Shown piece after piece: positions 31,897 to 39,953 of a stretch of 64,000 nt of DNA; the first letter of the stretch is position 1, and every line of letters begins with the position of its first letter. This DNA comes from Dryocola clanedunensis subsp. sulfonylureivorans. Its GTDB lineage: Bacteria; Pseudomonadota; Gammaproteobacteria; Enterobacterales; Enterobacteriaceae. The DNA lies in NCBI RefSeq assembly GCF_016756775.1, contig NZ_JAERMU010000004.1, forward strand, positions 228,620 through 292,619, given 5' to 3'. The notes below the pieces were generated by a model that did no database searches, was not told the DNA's origin, and saw nothing but the letters and a program-made list of their open reading frames with translations. A program made the translations under genes and the position numbers.

Positions 31897-32232
31897 TCAA
31901 CTGCCGCGATAGGTAGACCACGACCAGGGGGAGATGAGGAACGGCAGGTGGTAATGACCGCCGCCCTCGGGAATCACAAAATCGATTTGTGCCGTGGGAT
32001 ACAGCGTCTCCCGCGAGGTTGCCGCAAAGTACTGGCCAATTTCAGCCGTCAGGCGGTAGTGCCCCGCCTCCAGCGGCACGGGCAGTAAATCTTTCAGCCG
32101 CCCGTCGGCATCCGTCTGCCCCTCACCGATAATTTCCCAGCCGTCTGCAAACTGAAATTCAAGGCGGATAACCACGCCCCCGGCAGGTTTGCCCAGCGCG
32201 GTATCAAGAACATGGGTGCTTAGCTGGCTCAT
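31897..32232 (-). CDS. uraH: 5-hydroxyisourate hydrolase
   Basis: 111 aa transthyretin-like enzyme that opens 5-hydroxyisourate to OHCU. The diagnostic residues are all present: N-terminal STHVLD His, the Arg in DADGRLKD, HYHLPFLISPWS and the C-terminal YRGS signature. No signal peptide, so cytosolic. Its ATG overlaps the TGA of the preceding fusion gene by one nucleotide. The next enzyme, OHCU decarboxylase, is the C-terminal domain of that fusion. In Klebsiella the equivalent gene is hpxT. Confidence 0.96.
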   Translation of the reverse strand: MSQLSTHVLDTALGKPAGGVVIRLEFQFADGWEIIGEGQTDADGRLKDLLPVPLEAGHYRLTAEIGQYFAATSRETLYPTAQIDFVIPEGGGHYHLPFLISPWSWSTYRGS

Positions 32233-33980
32233 CAGGCGAACGCCCCTTCAAGTCGTAGCAATGTAATCTGGCGCAGCTGTTCCAGCGCCTCGGCTTCTTC
32301 CTGCTGCGGGGAATTTTTCAGGCGGCGCTGGAGCTCGGCAAGGATCTCTTCCCCGCTGCGGCCCTTAGCGCGAATCAGAAATACCCGCCCGAATTTGGCT
32401 TCGTATTCGGCGTTGCCCTGGGCAAGCGCCAGACTGAGGACGGTATTTTGTGAGTCCACGGCAGATTGTTCACCACGGGACAACGCGGCCTCTTTGCTGC
32501 CGCCCTGGGCTTGTTCACCGATCCGAGGATGGGCGGAGAGGGCCAGCTCAAGATCCTGCCGATCCCAGCCTCCAGCCAGATTGGCAGCACGATCCAGCAG
32601 CTCGTTAAACGAGTCGTACGGTCTGCCTGCCACCACGCCATTCACCCATTCAGGAAGCGCAACGCACGGAGAAACCAGACGCTGTGCGTCCTGCTCCTCT
32701 GCGTTGTTGAAATCTGTAAGCGGCGACCGGGCCAGCTGCATAACCGCATGGGTGTATGCCCGTACCGCCTGAGCGACATCGGCCCGGGTGACCGATTCGG
32801 CCGGATGATGGCTGATGCCCCGGTCGCAGCGCACAAACAGCATGCCCACCGGCCAGCGCTCGGCAATGGCGATAGCGTCATGCCCCGCCCCGCTCGGCAA
32901 CGAGAGGCTGCGGCCCTGCACAGCGCTGACGGCGCCCCCGAGCTGCGCCTGTAGCGCTTCGTCACAGGGCGTGGCCGGAATGGAATAGTAAGTTTCGGCG
33001 CTGAACGTCAGCCCGCGACGAACGGCAATCTGCTCGCCTTCGCTTAACAACTGGTGGAGCAAATCGTCAAGGCTGCCGTCCTGCGGGCTGCGGATATCCA
33101 GTGTCAGATGCACTTCACCGGGGATGACGTTGACCGCCCCTGGCGAGCACTGTAGCGAACCGACGGTGGCAACCAGGTCCGGGCCTTGCTCACGTGTGGT
33201 CCGTTCGATGAGGGACATCCACTCGGCGGCTCCGGCCAGCGCATCTTTGCGAATCGACATTGGCACCGTGCCCGCATGACCGGCCTCACCGGTAAATTTG
33301 CAGTTCAGTCGCCGCGCGCCGTTAATGGCGGTCACTACCCCAAGGGCAAGATCGTGCCGCTCGAGCACCGGGCCTTGTTCGATGTGTAGTTCCAGATAGG
33401 CGCTGAATGCATCCGGGCGGCGGGCTGCGTGCGCAATACGCGACGGGTCGAACCCCGCGTTGAGCAGCGCCTGCGCCACGCTGATGCCAGCGGCATCTTC
33501 ACAGGCCAGCCAGCTTTCCGGCCATGTCCCGGTTAGTCCCCGGCTGCCCAGCAGCGTGATACCAAAACGCGTGCCTTCTTCATCGCCAAAGCCCACGATT
33601 TCTATCGCCTGCTCCAGCTGGATAGCGTTCTGATAAAGATAAGCGACGACTTCCAGCGCGCTCAGCACGCCCAGCATGCCGTCATAGCGGCCCGCATTGC
33701 GCACGGTGTCCAGATGCGAGCCAAGCAGCACGGCCTGCGCCCCTTCGCTCGCGCCTTCATAGCGGCCGCAGACGTTGCCAACAGCATCCTGCCAGGTAGT
33801 CATGCCAACCTGCTCCATCCAGCTTGCAACCAGGTGGTTGGCGCGCAGATGTTCGGGTGACAGGTAGACGCGCGTCAGGCCGTCCGGCGTTTCGCTAAGC
33901 GCGGCCAGCATATCCGCCCGCTGTAGGATGCGATGCGCCGCCGCCTCTGCCGCAGCGGGCGTCATGGCAAGTTTTACCAT
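32232..33980 (-). CDS. hpxK: Fused allantoate amidohydrolase - OHCU decarboxylase
   Basis: 582 aa from ATG 33980, which overlaps the hpxJ stop as TGATG and follows GGGGAG. Residues about 1-415 form an M20 allantoate amidohydrolase with metal ligands in LGSHLDT (His 89), RYDGMLG (Asp 100), GDEEGTRF (Glu 134/135), ELHIEQGP (His 199) and SGAGHDA (His 367). Residues about 435-582 form a complete OHCU decarboxylase (UraD/HpxQ) with the catalytic AHPRIGE (His 484) and the EYEAKFGRVFLIRAKGRS segment. HpxK and HpxQ are separate in characterised Klebsiella. The two reactions are not consecutive: racemisation and allantoinase come between. No frame break is seen at the junction. Confidence 0.92.
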   Translation of the reverse strand: MVKLAMTPAAAEAAAHRILQRADMLAALSETPDGLTRVYLSPEHLRANHLVASWMEQVGMTTWQDAVGNVCGRYEGASEGAQAVLLGSHLDTVRNAGRYDGMLGVLSALEVVAYLYQNAIQLEQAIEIVGFGDEEGTRFGITLLGSRGLTGTWPESWLACEDAAGISVAQALLNAGFDPSRIAHAARRPDAFSAYLELHIEQGPVLERHDLALGVVTAINGARRLNCKFTGEAGHAGTVPMSIRKDALAGAAEWMSLIERTTREQGPDLVATVGSLQCSPGAVNVIPGEVHLTLDIRSPQDGSLDDLLHQLLSEGEQIAVRRGLTFSAETYYSIPATPCDEALQAQLGGAVSAVQGRSLSLPSGAGHDAIAIAERWPVGMLFVRCDRGISHHPAESVTRADVAQAVRAYTHAVMQLARSPLTDFNNAEEQDAQRLVSPCVALPEWVNGVVAGRPYDSFNELLDRAANLAGGWDRQDLELALSAHPRIGEQAQGGSKEAALSRGEQSAVDSQNTVLSLALAQGNAEYEAKFGRVFLIRAKGRSGEEILAELQRRLKNSPQQEEAEALEQLRQITLLRLEGAFA

Positions 33981-35221
33981 CAGCGGCTCCCCTGCGCGTA
34001 GACATCCCACGCTGCCTGCATCGCCGCGCCCTGGGTTGTTTTGAAACCGAGCCGGTTAAGCACCGCCTCCAGCGCGGTCAGCGTTTGCAGCACGCAGTCT
34101 TTACGGGCGTTGTAGCCCATGGTGCCGATGCGCCAGATCTTGCCCTGCAGCGGGCCGAAGGAGGTGCCGATCTCAATATGGAAATCCTCCAGCAGCAGCT
34201 TGCGGACTTCCTCACCGTGCACGGCGGAGGGGATAACCACGCCCAGCACGTTATTCATTTTATGTTTCAGGTCGCCGAAGGTTTCCAGCCCCATCCCCTG
34301 AATGCCCGCCACCATCGCTCTGCCGTGCAGCTCATGGCGGGCGATGCCGCGATCTAACCCTTCTTCGAGGATCACCCGGGCGCACTCGCGGGCGGCAAAC
34401 AGCATGCTGGTCGCTTCGGTGTGGTGGTTAAGTCGCTCCGGGCCCCAGTAGTCCATCACCATGCCGAGATCGAAATAGTTGGAGTAGATCATCTCGTCGT
34501 CGCCATCTTCATGCGCAGCGGTGCGGATCCCTTCCTCCACGCATTTGCGGCGGCGGATCACCTCTTCCATTTTCGGGCTGATAGTAACCGGCGAGCTGCC
34601 GGACGGGCCGCCGAGGCATTTTTGTAAGCCCGCTGAGACGGCATCCAGGCCCCAGGCATCCGTTTCCAGCGCGTTGCCGCCGAAGGAGGCCGTGGCATCG
34701 GTGTAGAACAGCACGTCGTGGCGGCGGCAGATATCACCCAGCTCCGCCAGCGGCTGCAACATGGTGGTGGAGGTGTCGCCCTGCACCGTCAGCAGCAGGC
34801 GCGGTTTTATCTTTTTGATCGCGTCTTCAATCTGGTCGGCGGTGAAAACTTCGCCCCACGGCACTTCAATGGTGTGCACTTCGGCGCGGCAGCGGCGGGC
34901 AATTTCACAAAGCAGATGGCCGAAACGACCGAACACCGGCACCAGCACTTTGTCGCCGGGGCGGATAGCCGACAGCAGAATCGCCTCGATGCCAGCCCGG
35001 GACGTGCCGTCCACCAGCATGGTCCAGCGGTTCTGCGTGCGGAACAGCTCGCGATACAGCGCCATCACCTCATTCATATAGCCCGTCATCACCGGATCGT
35101 ACTGGCCGATAAGCTGGCTTGCCATGGCGCGCAGCACGCGCGGATCGGCATTGATTGGCCCCGGCCCCATCAGCAGGCGGTGCGGCGGATTAATCTGTGG
35201 GTAGTCCTGAATGGCGAACAT
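33980..35221 (-). CDS. hpxJ: Ureidoglycine-glyoxylate aminotransferase
   Basis: 413 aa class V aminotransferase (PucG/HpxJ family). It transaminates (S)-ureidoglycine with glyoxylate, giving oxalurate and glycine. The PLP Lys lies in GLQKCLGGPSGSSPVTIS (about residue 198), and the N-terminal segment HRLLMGPGPINADPRVL is typical of alanine-glyoxylate/ureidoglycine aminotransferases. First gene of its operon, with a strong sigma-54 element about 50 bp upstream and an NtrC-like dyad further up. The product, oxalurate, leads to the oxamate operon next door. Confidence 0.92.
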   Translation of the reverse strand: MFAIQDYPQINPPHRLLMGPGPINADPRVLRAMASQLIGQYDPVMTGYMNEVMALYRELFRTQNRWTMLVDGTSRAGIEAILLSAIRPGDKVLVPVFGRFGHLLCEIARRCRAEVHTIEVPWGEVFTADQIEDAIKKIKPRLLLTVQGDTSTTMLQPLAELGDICRRHDVLFYTDATASFGGNALETDAWGLDAVSAGLQKCLGGPSGSSPVTISPKMEEVIRRRKCVEEGIRTAAHEDGDDEMIYSNYFDLGMVMDYWGPERLNHHTEATSMLFAARECARVILEEGLDRGIARHELHGRAMVAGIQGMGLETFGDLKHKMNNVLGVVIPSAVHGEEVRKLLLEDFHIEIGTSFGPLQGKIWRIGTMGYNARKDCVLQTLTALEAVLNRLGFKTTQGAAMQAAWDVYAQGSR

Positions 35222-35271
35222 GCGCGTTCCTTTTATTCTGCGTGAAACAAAAGATTCTATACGGATAGTTT

Positions 35272-35287
35272 TGCAACTAATGTGCCA
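35272..35287 (-). promoter_or_regulatory. Sigma-54 promoter of the hpxJ operon
   Basis: Minus-strand TGGCACATTAGTTGCA matches the sigma-54 core TGGCAC-N5-TTGCA at every defined position and has exact GG-N10-GC spacing. The -12 GC lies about 50 bp before the hpxJ ATG. Confidence 0.85.
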
Positions 35288-35315
35288 TGAGGCAGAAAAG
35301 ATTTAAAGAAAGGGT

Positions 35316-35342
35316 GGTGGATGGCGCGGCGCATATCCACCC
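35316..35342. repeat. REP-like element upstream of hpxJ
   Basis: GGTGGATGGCGCGGCGCATA followed by TCCACC is a REP stem in the short gap between the hpxU stop and the hpxJ promoter. Confidence 0.7.
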
Positions 35343-35405
35343 GGCCAGATGTGAATGATTAATCCGGCAGTAATGAACCATTACGGTTCACTGATGATGC
35401 GCAGA

Positions 35406-35422
35406 CGCACCACGGAGGTGCG
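35406..35422. promoter_or_regulatory. NtrC-like binding site upstream of hpxJ
   Basis: CGCACCACGGAGGTGCG carries a perfect GCACC-N5-GGTGC core (NtrC consensus TGCACC-N5-GGTGCA), centred about 130 bp upstream of the sigma-54 element. A second dyad, TGAACC-N5-GGTTCA, lies at 35374-35390. It directly abuts the hpxU stop, so a terminator role is possible, but no T-tract follows on the minus strand. Confidence 0.6.
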
Positions 35423-36262
35423 TCAGCGCTGTTCTAATTCGTCCAGTTCGTTATAAAGATCGGCAATCTGGTGGATGCGCTGGCGGCCCGTGGTTAGCGC
35501 TTCGTGCAGCACGGCGTTGGCCAGCAGGTTCACCAGGCTCATGGCGCCGCTGTAGCTGTCAAAGGCGGAGACGCTTTCCAGCGGGGCGGATAGGTGCCAG
35601 CGGCAGAGCGGGGCCAGCCCGGAGGCCTGGGTTTCGCTCATCACCACCAGAGGAATACCGCGCTCGTGCAGGTTCGCCAGCAGCGGTTTAATGATGCGCG
35701 GGCGGCGGCGGAAAGCGACCGCTACCACGCAATCTTCTGCGCTGAGATCCACCAGCTCTTCCGCCAGCGTCTGGCCCGGCTGCGGCAGCAGATAGACGTC
35801 GCTGCGGCTTTGTAAAAGCTGCTGGCGAAGATGGATGGCCACCGGCCACGAGTTGCGCAGGCCGATGATAAAAATGCGTCGGCCGCTCACCAGCGCGCTC
35901 ACCACGGCGGCAAACTGCTGCGCGTCCAGGGCGTTTACCCACTGGGTTAAATTGGCCATTTCCTGTTTATAATGCCGCGCCAGCAGGGTATTGCCCTGCA
36001 CCGCGTCACGGTTTTCCGTCAGCGGCATGCCGCTCTGGCGCAGCGTCCGCAGCTCGTCGCGCATATCTTTATAACGGTCGTAGCCCAGCCGTTTGAACAG
36101 GCGGCTGACCGTGGCTTTCGAGACGCCGGAAAGGCGCGCCAGCTCGGCGCTGTTGTAGCTAATCAGGTCATCGAAATGGTCGACGATAAACGCCGCCACG
36201 CGCTGCTCCTGCGGGGATAGCTTGTCGTATGCGGCGCGCAGCCGTTCATCTAGCTGTTTCAC
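35423..36262 (-). CDS. hpxU: RpiR/MurR-type repressor HpxU
   Basis: 279 aa from GTG 36262 (MKQLDERLRAAYDKLSPQEQ), chosen because AGGAG lies 5 nt upstream and the frame before it would run through the divergent promoter region. An N-terminal HTH_6 domain (residues about 1-77, SAELARLSGVSKATVSRLFKRLGY) is followed by a SIS domain (about 125-260) with RRIFIIGLRNSWPVA in place of the usual sugar-phosphate loop. In Klebsiella pneumoniae an RpiR-type repressor named HpxU sits between hpxJK-type genes and hpxWXYZ; the same placement supports the name. Divergent from hpxW. Confidence 0.85.
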   Translation of the reverse strand: MKQLDERLRAAYDKLSPQEQRVAAFIVDHFDDLISYNSAELARLSGVSKATVSRLFKRLGYDRYKDMRDELRTLRQSGMPLTENRDAVQGNTLLARHYKQEMANLTQWVNALDAQQFAAVVSALVSGRRIFIIGLRNSWPVAIHLRQQLLQSRSDVYLLPQPGQTLAEELVDLSAEDCVVAVAFRRRPRIIKPLLANLHERGIPLVVMSETQASGLAPLCRWHLSAPLESVSAFDSYSGAMSLVNLLANAVLHEALTTGRQRIHQIADLYNELDELEQR

Positions 36263-36322
36263 GATGGCTCCTGGAATTTTTGTTTCACCGGAGCCTGACA
36301 CAGCGAAACGATCCCCGTCAAC

Positions 36323-36340
36323 CTGGAACAGCTCTTGCTT
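36323..36340 (+). promoter_or_regulatory. Sigma-54 promoter of hpxWXYZ
   Basis: CTGGAACAGCTCTTGCTT matches YTGGCAC-N5-TTGCW with a single mismatch (A for C) and exact GG-N10-GC spacing. The GC is 41 bp before the hpxW ATG. No convincing NtrC dyad was found nearby. Confidence 0.75.
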
Positions 36341-36378
36341 GATAACACCACCGACTTTGGTCCAAAGAGACAATAACG

Positions 36379-37965
36379 ATGATGCAAAGCAATATGGCTC
36401 CCTCCGGCATGGCCGTCACACCGCACCATCTTGCCAGCGAAACCGCGCTGTCCGTTTTACGCCACGGCGGCGATGCCATTGAGGCGATGGTCGCTGCCGC
36501 CGCAACTATCGCCGTGGTGTATCCGCATATGAACGGCATCGGGGGCGACGGCTTCTGGCTTATCGTTCCACCGGAAGGCGAGCCGATTGCCATAGACGCA
36601 AGCGGGGCTGCGGGCACGCTCGCAACCTTTGACTTTTTTGCGGGTGAGCAGGCTATTCCCCACCGGGGGCCAAAGTCGGCAATCACCGTGCCGGGCACGC
36701 TGAGCGGCTGGGACGAAGCGTTAAAGGTTTCGGCGCAGCTTGGCGGCGGCTCAATGCCGCTTTCACGTCTGCTGGCGGATGCGATTCGCTATGCCGCTGA
36801 CGGCATTCCCGTTACCCGGTCGCAGGCCAGCGCCACACACGGTAAATACGCCGAGCTGGTTGATATCCCCGGCTTCGCCCAGACGTTTTTACATCGCGGT
36901 GAGATCCCCCGCACGGGCAGCCGCTTTACCCAGCCGAGGCTCGCTGAAACGCTGACGCGCCTGACCGTAGAAGGACTGGAAAGTTTTTATCGCGGGCCTC
37001 TCGCCGCGCTGATGGCGGAAGAGCTGCGCGAGCTGGGCATGCCGATTAATTATCAGGATCTTGCGGCCCAGCGCGCAAAAAGGCGCGTTCCGCTGCGCCT
37101 CGAGCATCAGCACGGTGAAATCTTCAATATGACGCCGCCGACGCAGGGGCTGGTTTCGCTGGCGATTCTGGGTATTACCGACAATCTGCCGATGAAAGAT
37201 GCCGACGAGGCGCAGACCGTCCACCGCATCGTGGAGGCAACCAAGAAAGCCTTTGCCCTGCGCGACCGGTACATTACCGATCCGCGCCATATCACCACCT
37301 CAATTCAGAGCCTGCTGGAACCGGAACCCCTCGCGGAGCTTGCGGCACAAATCGATGATCAAAAGGCCGCGGCCTGGGGAACCGGCAAAGGCCCCGGCGA
37401 CACGGTCTGGATGGGCGTGATTGATAACAGCGGGCTGGCGGTGTCGTTTATCCAGAGCATTTATCACGAGTTTGGCAGCGGCGTGGTGCTGCCGAAAAGC
37501 GGCGTGCTGTGGCAGAACCGGGGCGCAGCGTTCAGCCTCAACCCGGAGCATCTCCTGGCACTAGCCCCCGGCAAACAGCCTTTCCATACGCTGAACCCGG
37601 CTGCCGCTCGTCTTGCAGATGGACGCACGATGGTTTACGGCTCGATGGGCGGTGACGGCCAGCCGCAAACCCAGGCGGCTATCTTCACGCGCCACGTCAT
37701 TCAGGGAATGCCGCTACAGGAGGCGGTTAGCGCCCCGCGCTGGCTGCTGGGCAGAACCTGGGGCCAGGCCACCGACAGCCTGAAGCTGGAGGGACGCTTC
37801 AGCCCGGAAACCTTCGAAACGCTGCGCAGGCTGGGGCACGACGTCGAATCCCTGCCCGACTTCAGCGAGGCCGTCGGCCACGCGGGGGCCATTGTGCGCC
37901 ACACCAACGGCATGCTCGAAGGTGCCTACGATCCACGCAGCAACGGCAGCGCCGCCGGATTCTGA
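36379..37965 (+). CDS. hpxW: Oxamate amidohydrolase
   Basis: 528 aa (or 527 if the second of two tandem ATGs is used). Gamma-glutamyltransferase-fold Ntn hydrolase; Klebsiella HpxW hydrolyses oxamate to oxalate and ammonia. The autoprocessing Thr is in GPGDTVWMGVIDNSG (Thr 342), followed by SIYHEFGSGVVLPKSGVLWQ. No signal peptide, so cytosolic. First of hpxWXYZ, with only 10 bp before hpxX. A divergent paralogue ends the ABC operon at 22374. Confidence 0.93.
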   Translation: MMQSNMAPSGMAVTPHHLASETALSVLRHGGDAIEAMVAAAATIAVVYPHMNGIGGDGFWLIVPPEGEPIAIDASGAAGTLATFDFFAGEQAIPHRGPKSAITVPGTLSGWDEALKVSAQLGGGSMPLSRLLADAIRYAADGIPVTRSQASATHGKYAELVDIPGFAQTFLHRGEIPRTGSRFTQPRLAETLTRLTVEGLESFYRGPLAALMAEELRELGMPINYQDLAAQRAKRRVPLRLEHQHGEIFNMTPPTQGLVSLAILGITDNLPMKDADEAQTVHRIVEATKKAFALRDRYITDPRHITTSIQSLLEPEPLAELAAQIDDQKAAAWGTGKGPGDTVWMGVIDNSGLAVSFIQSIYHEFGSGVVLPKSGVLWQNRGAAFSLNPEHLLALAPGKQPFHTLNPAAARLADGRTMVYGSMGGDGQPQTQAAIFTRHVIQGMPLQEAVSAPRWLLGRTWGQATDSLKLEGRFSPETFETLRRLGHDVESLPDFSEAVGHAGAIVRHTNGMLEGAYDPRSNGSAAGF

Positions 37966-37975
37966 GGAGAGGCAG

Positions 37976-38161
37976 ATGAGACAAGAAATTGACTGGCCGA
38001 CGTACATCTTCTGTATGGAGCAGCTGCTTGAAGTGCCGCTGGATGACGAACGCCGCAAAGAGCTGGCGGTGCAGCTGACCCGCATGGCGGGCATGGCGGC
38101 CCCGCTGATGGCCTTCGAACTCCCTCAGCGCCAGGAAGTCGCGGGGGTCTATAAGCTATGA
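37976..38161 (+). CDS. hpxX: AtzG-like small subunit HpxX (DUF4089)
   Basis: 61 aa, starting at ATG 37976 after GAGGAGAGGC. Helical GatC/AtzG-like protein (MRQEIDWPTYIFCMEQLLEV, with DDERRKELAVQLTRMAGMA). In the s-triazine pathway, AtzG forms a complex with the amidase AtzE. Here the next gene is the AtzE homologue and overlaps it as ATGA, so a HpxX-HpxY complex is likely. Too short to be found by length-based gene calling alone. Confidence 0.88.
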   Translation: MRQEIDWPTYIFCMEQLLEVPLDDERRKELAVQLTRMAGMAAPLMAFELPQRQEVAGVYKL

Positions 38162-39534
38162 ATTTTCCGTCGATTAAAGGAATCCAGCAGGGGCTGGCGA
38201 AGGGTGAGTTTTCCGCAGGCGAGCTGGCGCAGCAAACGCTGGCAACGGTTGAACAGGCTAATCCAACGATCAATGCTTTTACCGCCGTCACTCAGGAACG
38301 TCTTTTGCGCGAAGCTGCAATTATCGACCGCCTGCGCGCTAAAGGAGAAGCTTTGCCGCCGCTGGCCGGCGTGCCCTACGCGGTAAAAAATCTTTTCGAT
38401 ATCGAAGGTGTGACAACGCTTGCCGGGGCGGAGCTGTTCAGCACGGATCCCGCCGCCACGAAAGATGCCTTTGCCGTTCGCAGGCTTAACGAAGCCGGGG
38501 CTACGCTTGCTGGCGCGCTGAATATGGATGCCTATGCCTACGGCTTCACCACCGAAAACAGCCGTTACGACGCGACCAGCAATCCGCGGGATATCAGCAG
38601 GGTAGCAGGAGGATCGTCCGGCGGCTCGGCGGCAGCCGTCGCGGCTGGCATGGTCAGCTTTACGCTCGGCACCGACACCAACGGCTCGATTCGCGTTCCC
38701 GCGTCCCTGTGCGGCGTGTTCGGGCTGAAGCCGACGTTCGGGCGGCTTTCGCGCAGCGGCAGCCAGCCGTTTGTCGCAAGCCTCGACCACATCGGCCCGC
38801 TGGCGAGCAGCGTGGAGGACCTGGCGCTGGTTTATGACATTTTGCAGGGCGCGGACAGCAGCGACCATTTTCAGTCTGGCCGGCCAGCGCAAAAAATCTC
38901 CGCGAAGCTAAATGACGTCGGAAGATTGCGGTGCGCGGCGCTCGGTGGCTTCTTCGACACCTGGTGCGACGATGCTGCCAGAAACGCCGTTGCCACGGTG
39001 GCCCGTGCCCTCGAAGCCTCTGAAAGCATTACGCTGCCCGAGGCAGAGCTTGCCCGCTCGGCGGCGTTTTTGCTGACCGCTGCCGAAGGAGGAAACCACT
39101 ATCTGCCCGCGTTACGCCGGGAGCCGCAACGCTTTGAGCTGAATTCCCGCGAGCGTCTGTTAGCCGGAGCTATGGCCCCCTCCGCGTGGTACACTCAGGC
39201 ACAGCGCTTCCGCGCCTGGTTCCGCGACCAGACTCTGCCGCTCTTTGACCAGTTTGATGTGCTTATCGCCCCCGCCACGCCCTGTTGCGCAACGCTAAAA
39301 GGGCAGCAGACGATGCGCATCAACGGCGCAGATCTGCCCGTGAAAGCCAGCATGGGAATGCTTGCCCAGCCAATTTCATTTCTGGGATTGCCGGTGGTCA
39401 GCGTACCGTTACGCACCGCCAGCGGCCTGCCGATTGGCGTACAGCTCATCGCCGCTCCGTGGCGCGAGGATGTCTGTTTGCAGGCCGCACGACTGCTCGA
39501 AATGCAGGGAATAGTGGACGTGAAGGTAAATTAA
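38158..39534 (+). CDS. hpxY: AtzE-family amidase HpxY
   Basis: 458 aa amidase-signature enzyme. The Ser-cisSer-Lys triad is visible: Lys in GVPYAVKNLFDIEG, GGSSGGSAAAVAAGMVS and TDTNGSIRVPASLCGVFGLKP. Closest described relatives are AtzE (1-carboxybiuret amidohydrolase). In this pathway it could act on oxalurate or a related ureide to yield oxamate for HpxW; that step is inferred, not shown by sequence. Start overlaps hpxX by 4 nt. Confidence 0.9.
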   Translation: MNFPSIKGIQQGLAKGEFSAGELAQQTLATVEQANPTINAFTAVTQERLLREAAIIDRLRAKGEALPPLAGVPYAVKNLFDIEGVTTLAGAELFSTDPAATKDAFAVRRLNEAGATLAGALNMDAYAYGFTTENSRYDATSNPRDISRVAGGSSGGSAAAVAAGMVSFTLGTDTNGSIRVPASLCGVFGLKPTFGRLSRSGSQPFVASLDHIGPLASSVEDLALVYDILQGADSSDHFQSGRPAQKISAKLNDVGRLRCAALGGFFDTWCDDAARNAVATVARALEASESITLPEAELARSAAFLLTAAEGGNHYLPALRREPQRFELNSRERLLAGAMAPSAWYTQAQRFRAWFRDQTLPLFDQFDVLIAPATPCCATLKGQQTMRINGADLPVKASMGMLAQPISFLGLPVVSVPLRTASGLPIGVQLIAAPWREDVCLQAARLLEMQGIVDVKVN

Positions 39535-39918
39535 ATGATGCGTGACAATATCGACCGCCCGGCGATCCTCAATGAAGTCCGAGCGGCGTTTTACCGCTAC
39601 GAGCAGGCGTTGATCAGCAATGATATCGCCGTGCTCGACGAGCTTTTCTGGGACGATGCCCGCACCGTGCGCTACGGCGCATCCGAGAATTTATACGGCA
39701 TTGAGCAGATCCGGGCTTTCCGCAATGCCCGCCCGTCCCAGGGGCTGGAGAGGCTGCTGGATAACACCACTATCACCACCTACGGCGATGATATGGCGGT
39801 GGCCAGCACCGAGTTCTCCCGCGACGGCAGCGAAAAAATTGGCCGCCAGATGCAGACCTGGGTGAAGTTCCCGTACGGCTGGCGCATCGTGGCGGCGCAT
39901 GTCAGTCTGATGGCCTGA
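39535..39918 (+). CDS. hpxZ: AtzH-like NTF2-fold protein HpxZ
   Basis: 127 aa (or 126 from the second ATG), SnoaL/NTF2-like (DUF3225) with VRAAFYRYEQALISNDIAVL and QTWVKFPYGWRIVAAHVSLM. It starts immediately after the hpxY stop. AtzH, the described relative, hydrolyses 1,3-dicarboxyurea in cyanurate degradation. Its role in purine catabolism is unproven. Last gene of hpxWXYZ, with a REP just downstream. Confidence 0.87.
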   Translation: MMRDNIDRPAILNEVRAAFYRYEQALISNDIAVLDELFWDDARTVRYGASENLYGIEQIRAFRNARPSQGLERLLDNTTITTYGDDMAVASTEFSRDGSEKIGRQMQTWVKFPYGWRIVAAHVSLMA

Positions 39919-39922
39919 TCCA

Positions 39923-39953
39923 GCGGTGGATGGCGCTACCGCTTATCCACCCT
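39923..39953. repeat. REP at the hpxZ/puuE convergent junction
   Basis: GCGGTGGATGGCGCTACCGC followed by TTATCCACCC. The REP runs into the 3' end of puuE and supplies its last codons and TAA stop at 39943-39945. Confidence 0.82.

Noticed and set aside
35406..35422. Terminator for hpxU at the GCACC-N5-GGTGC dyad
   Set aside because: No T-tract follows on the minus strand and the sequence fits an NtrC site upstream of a strong sigma-54 promoter better, although a dual role is not excluded.
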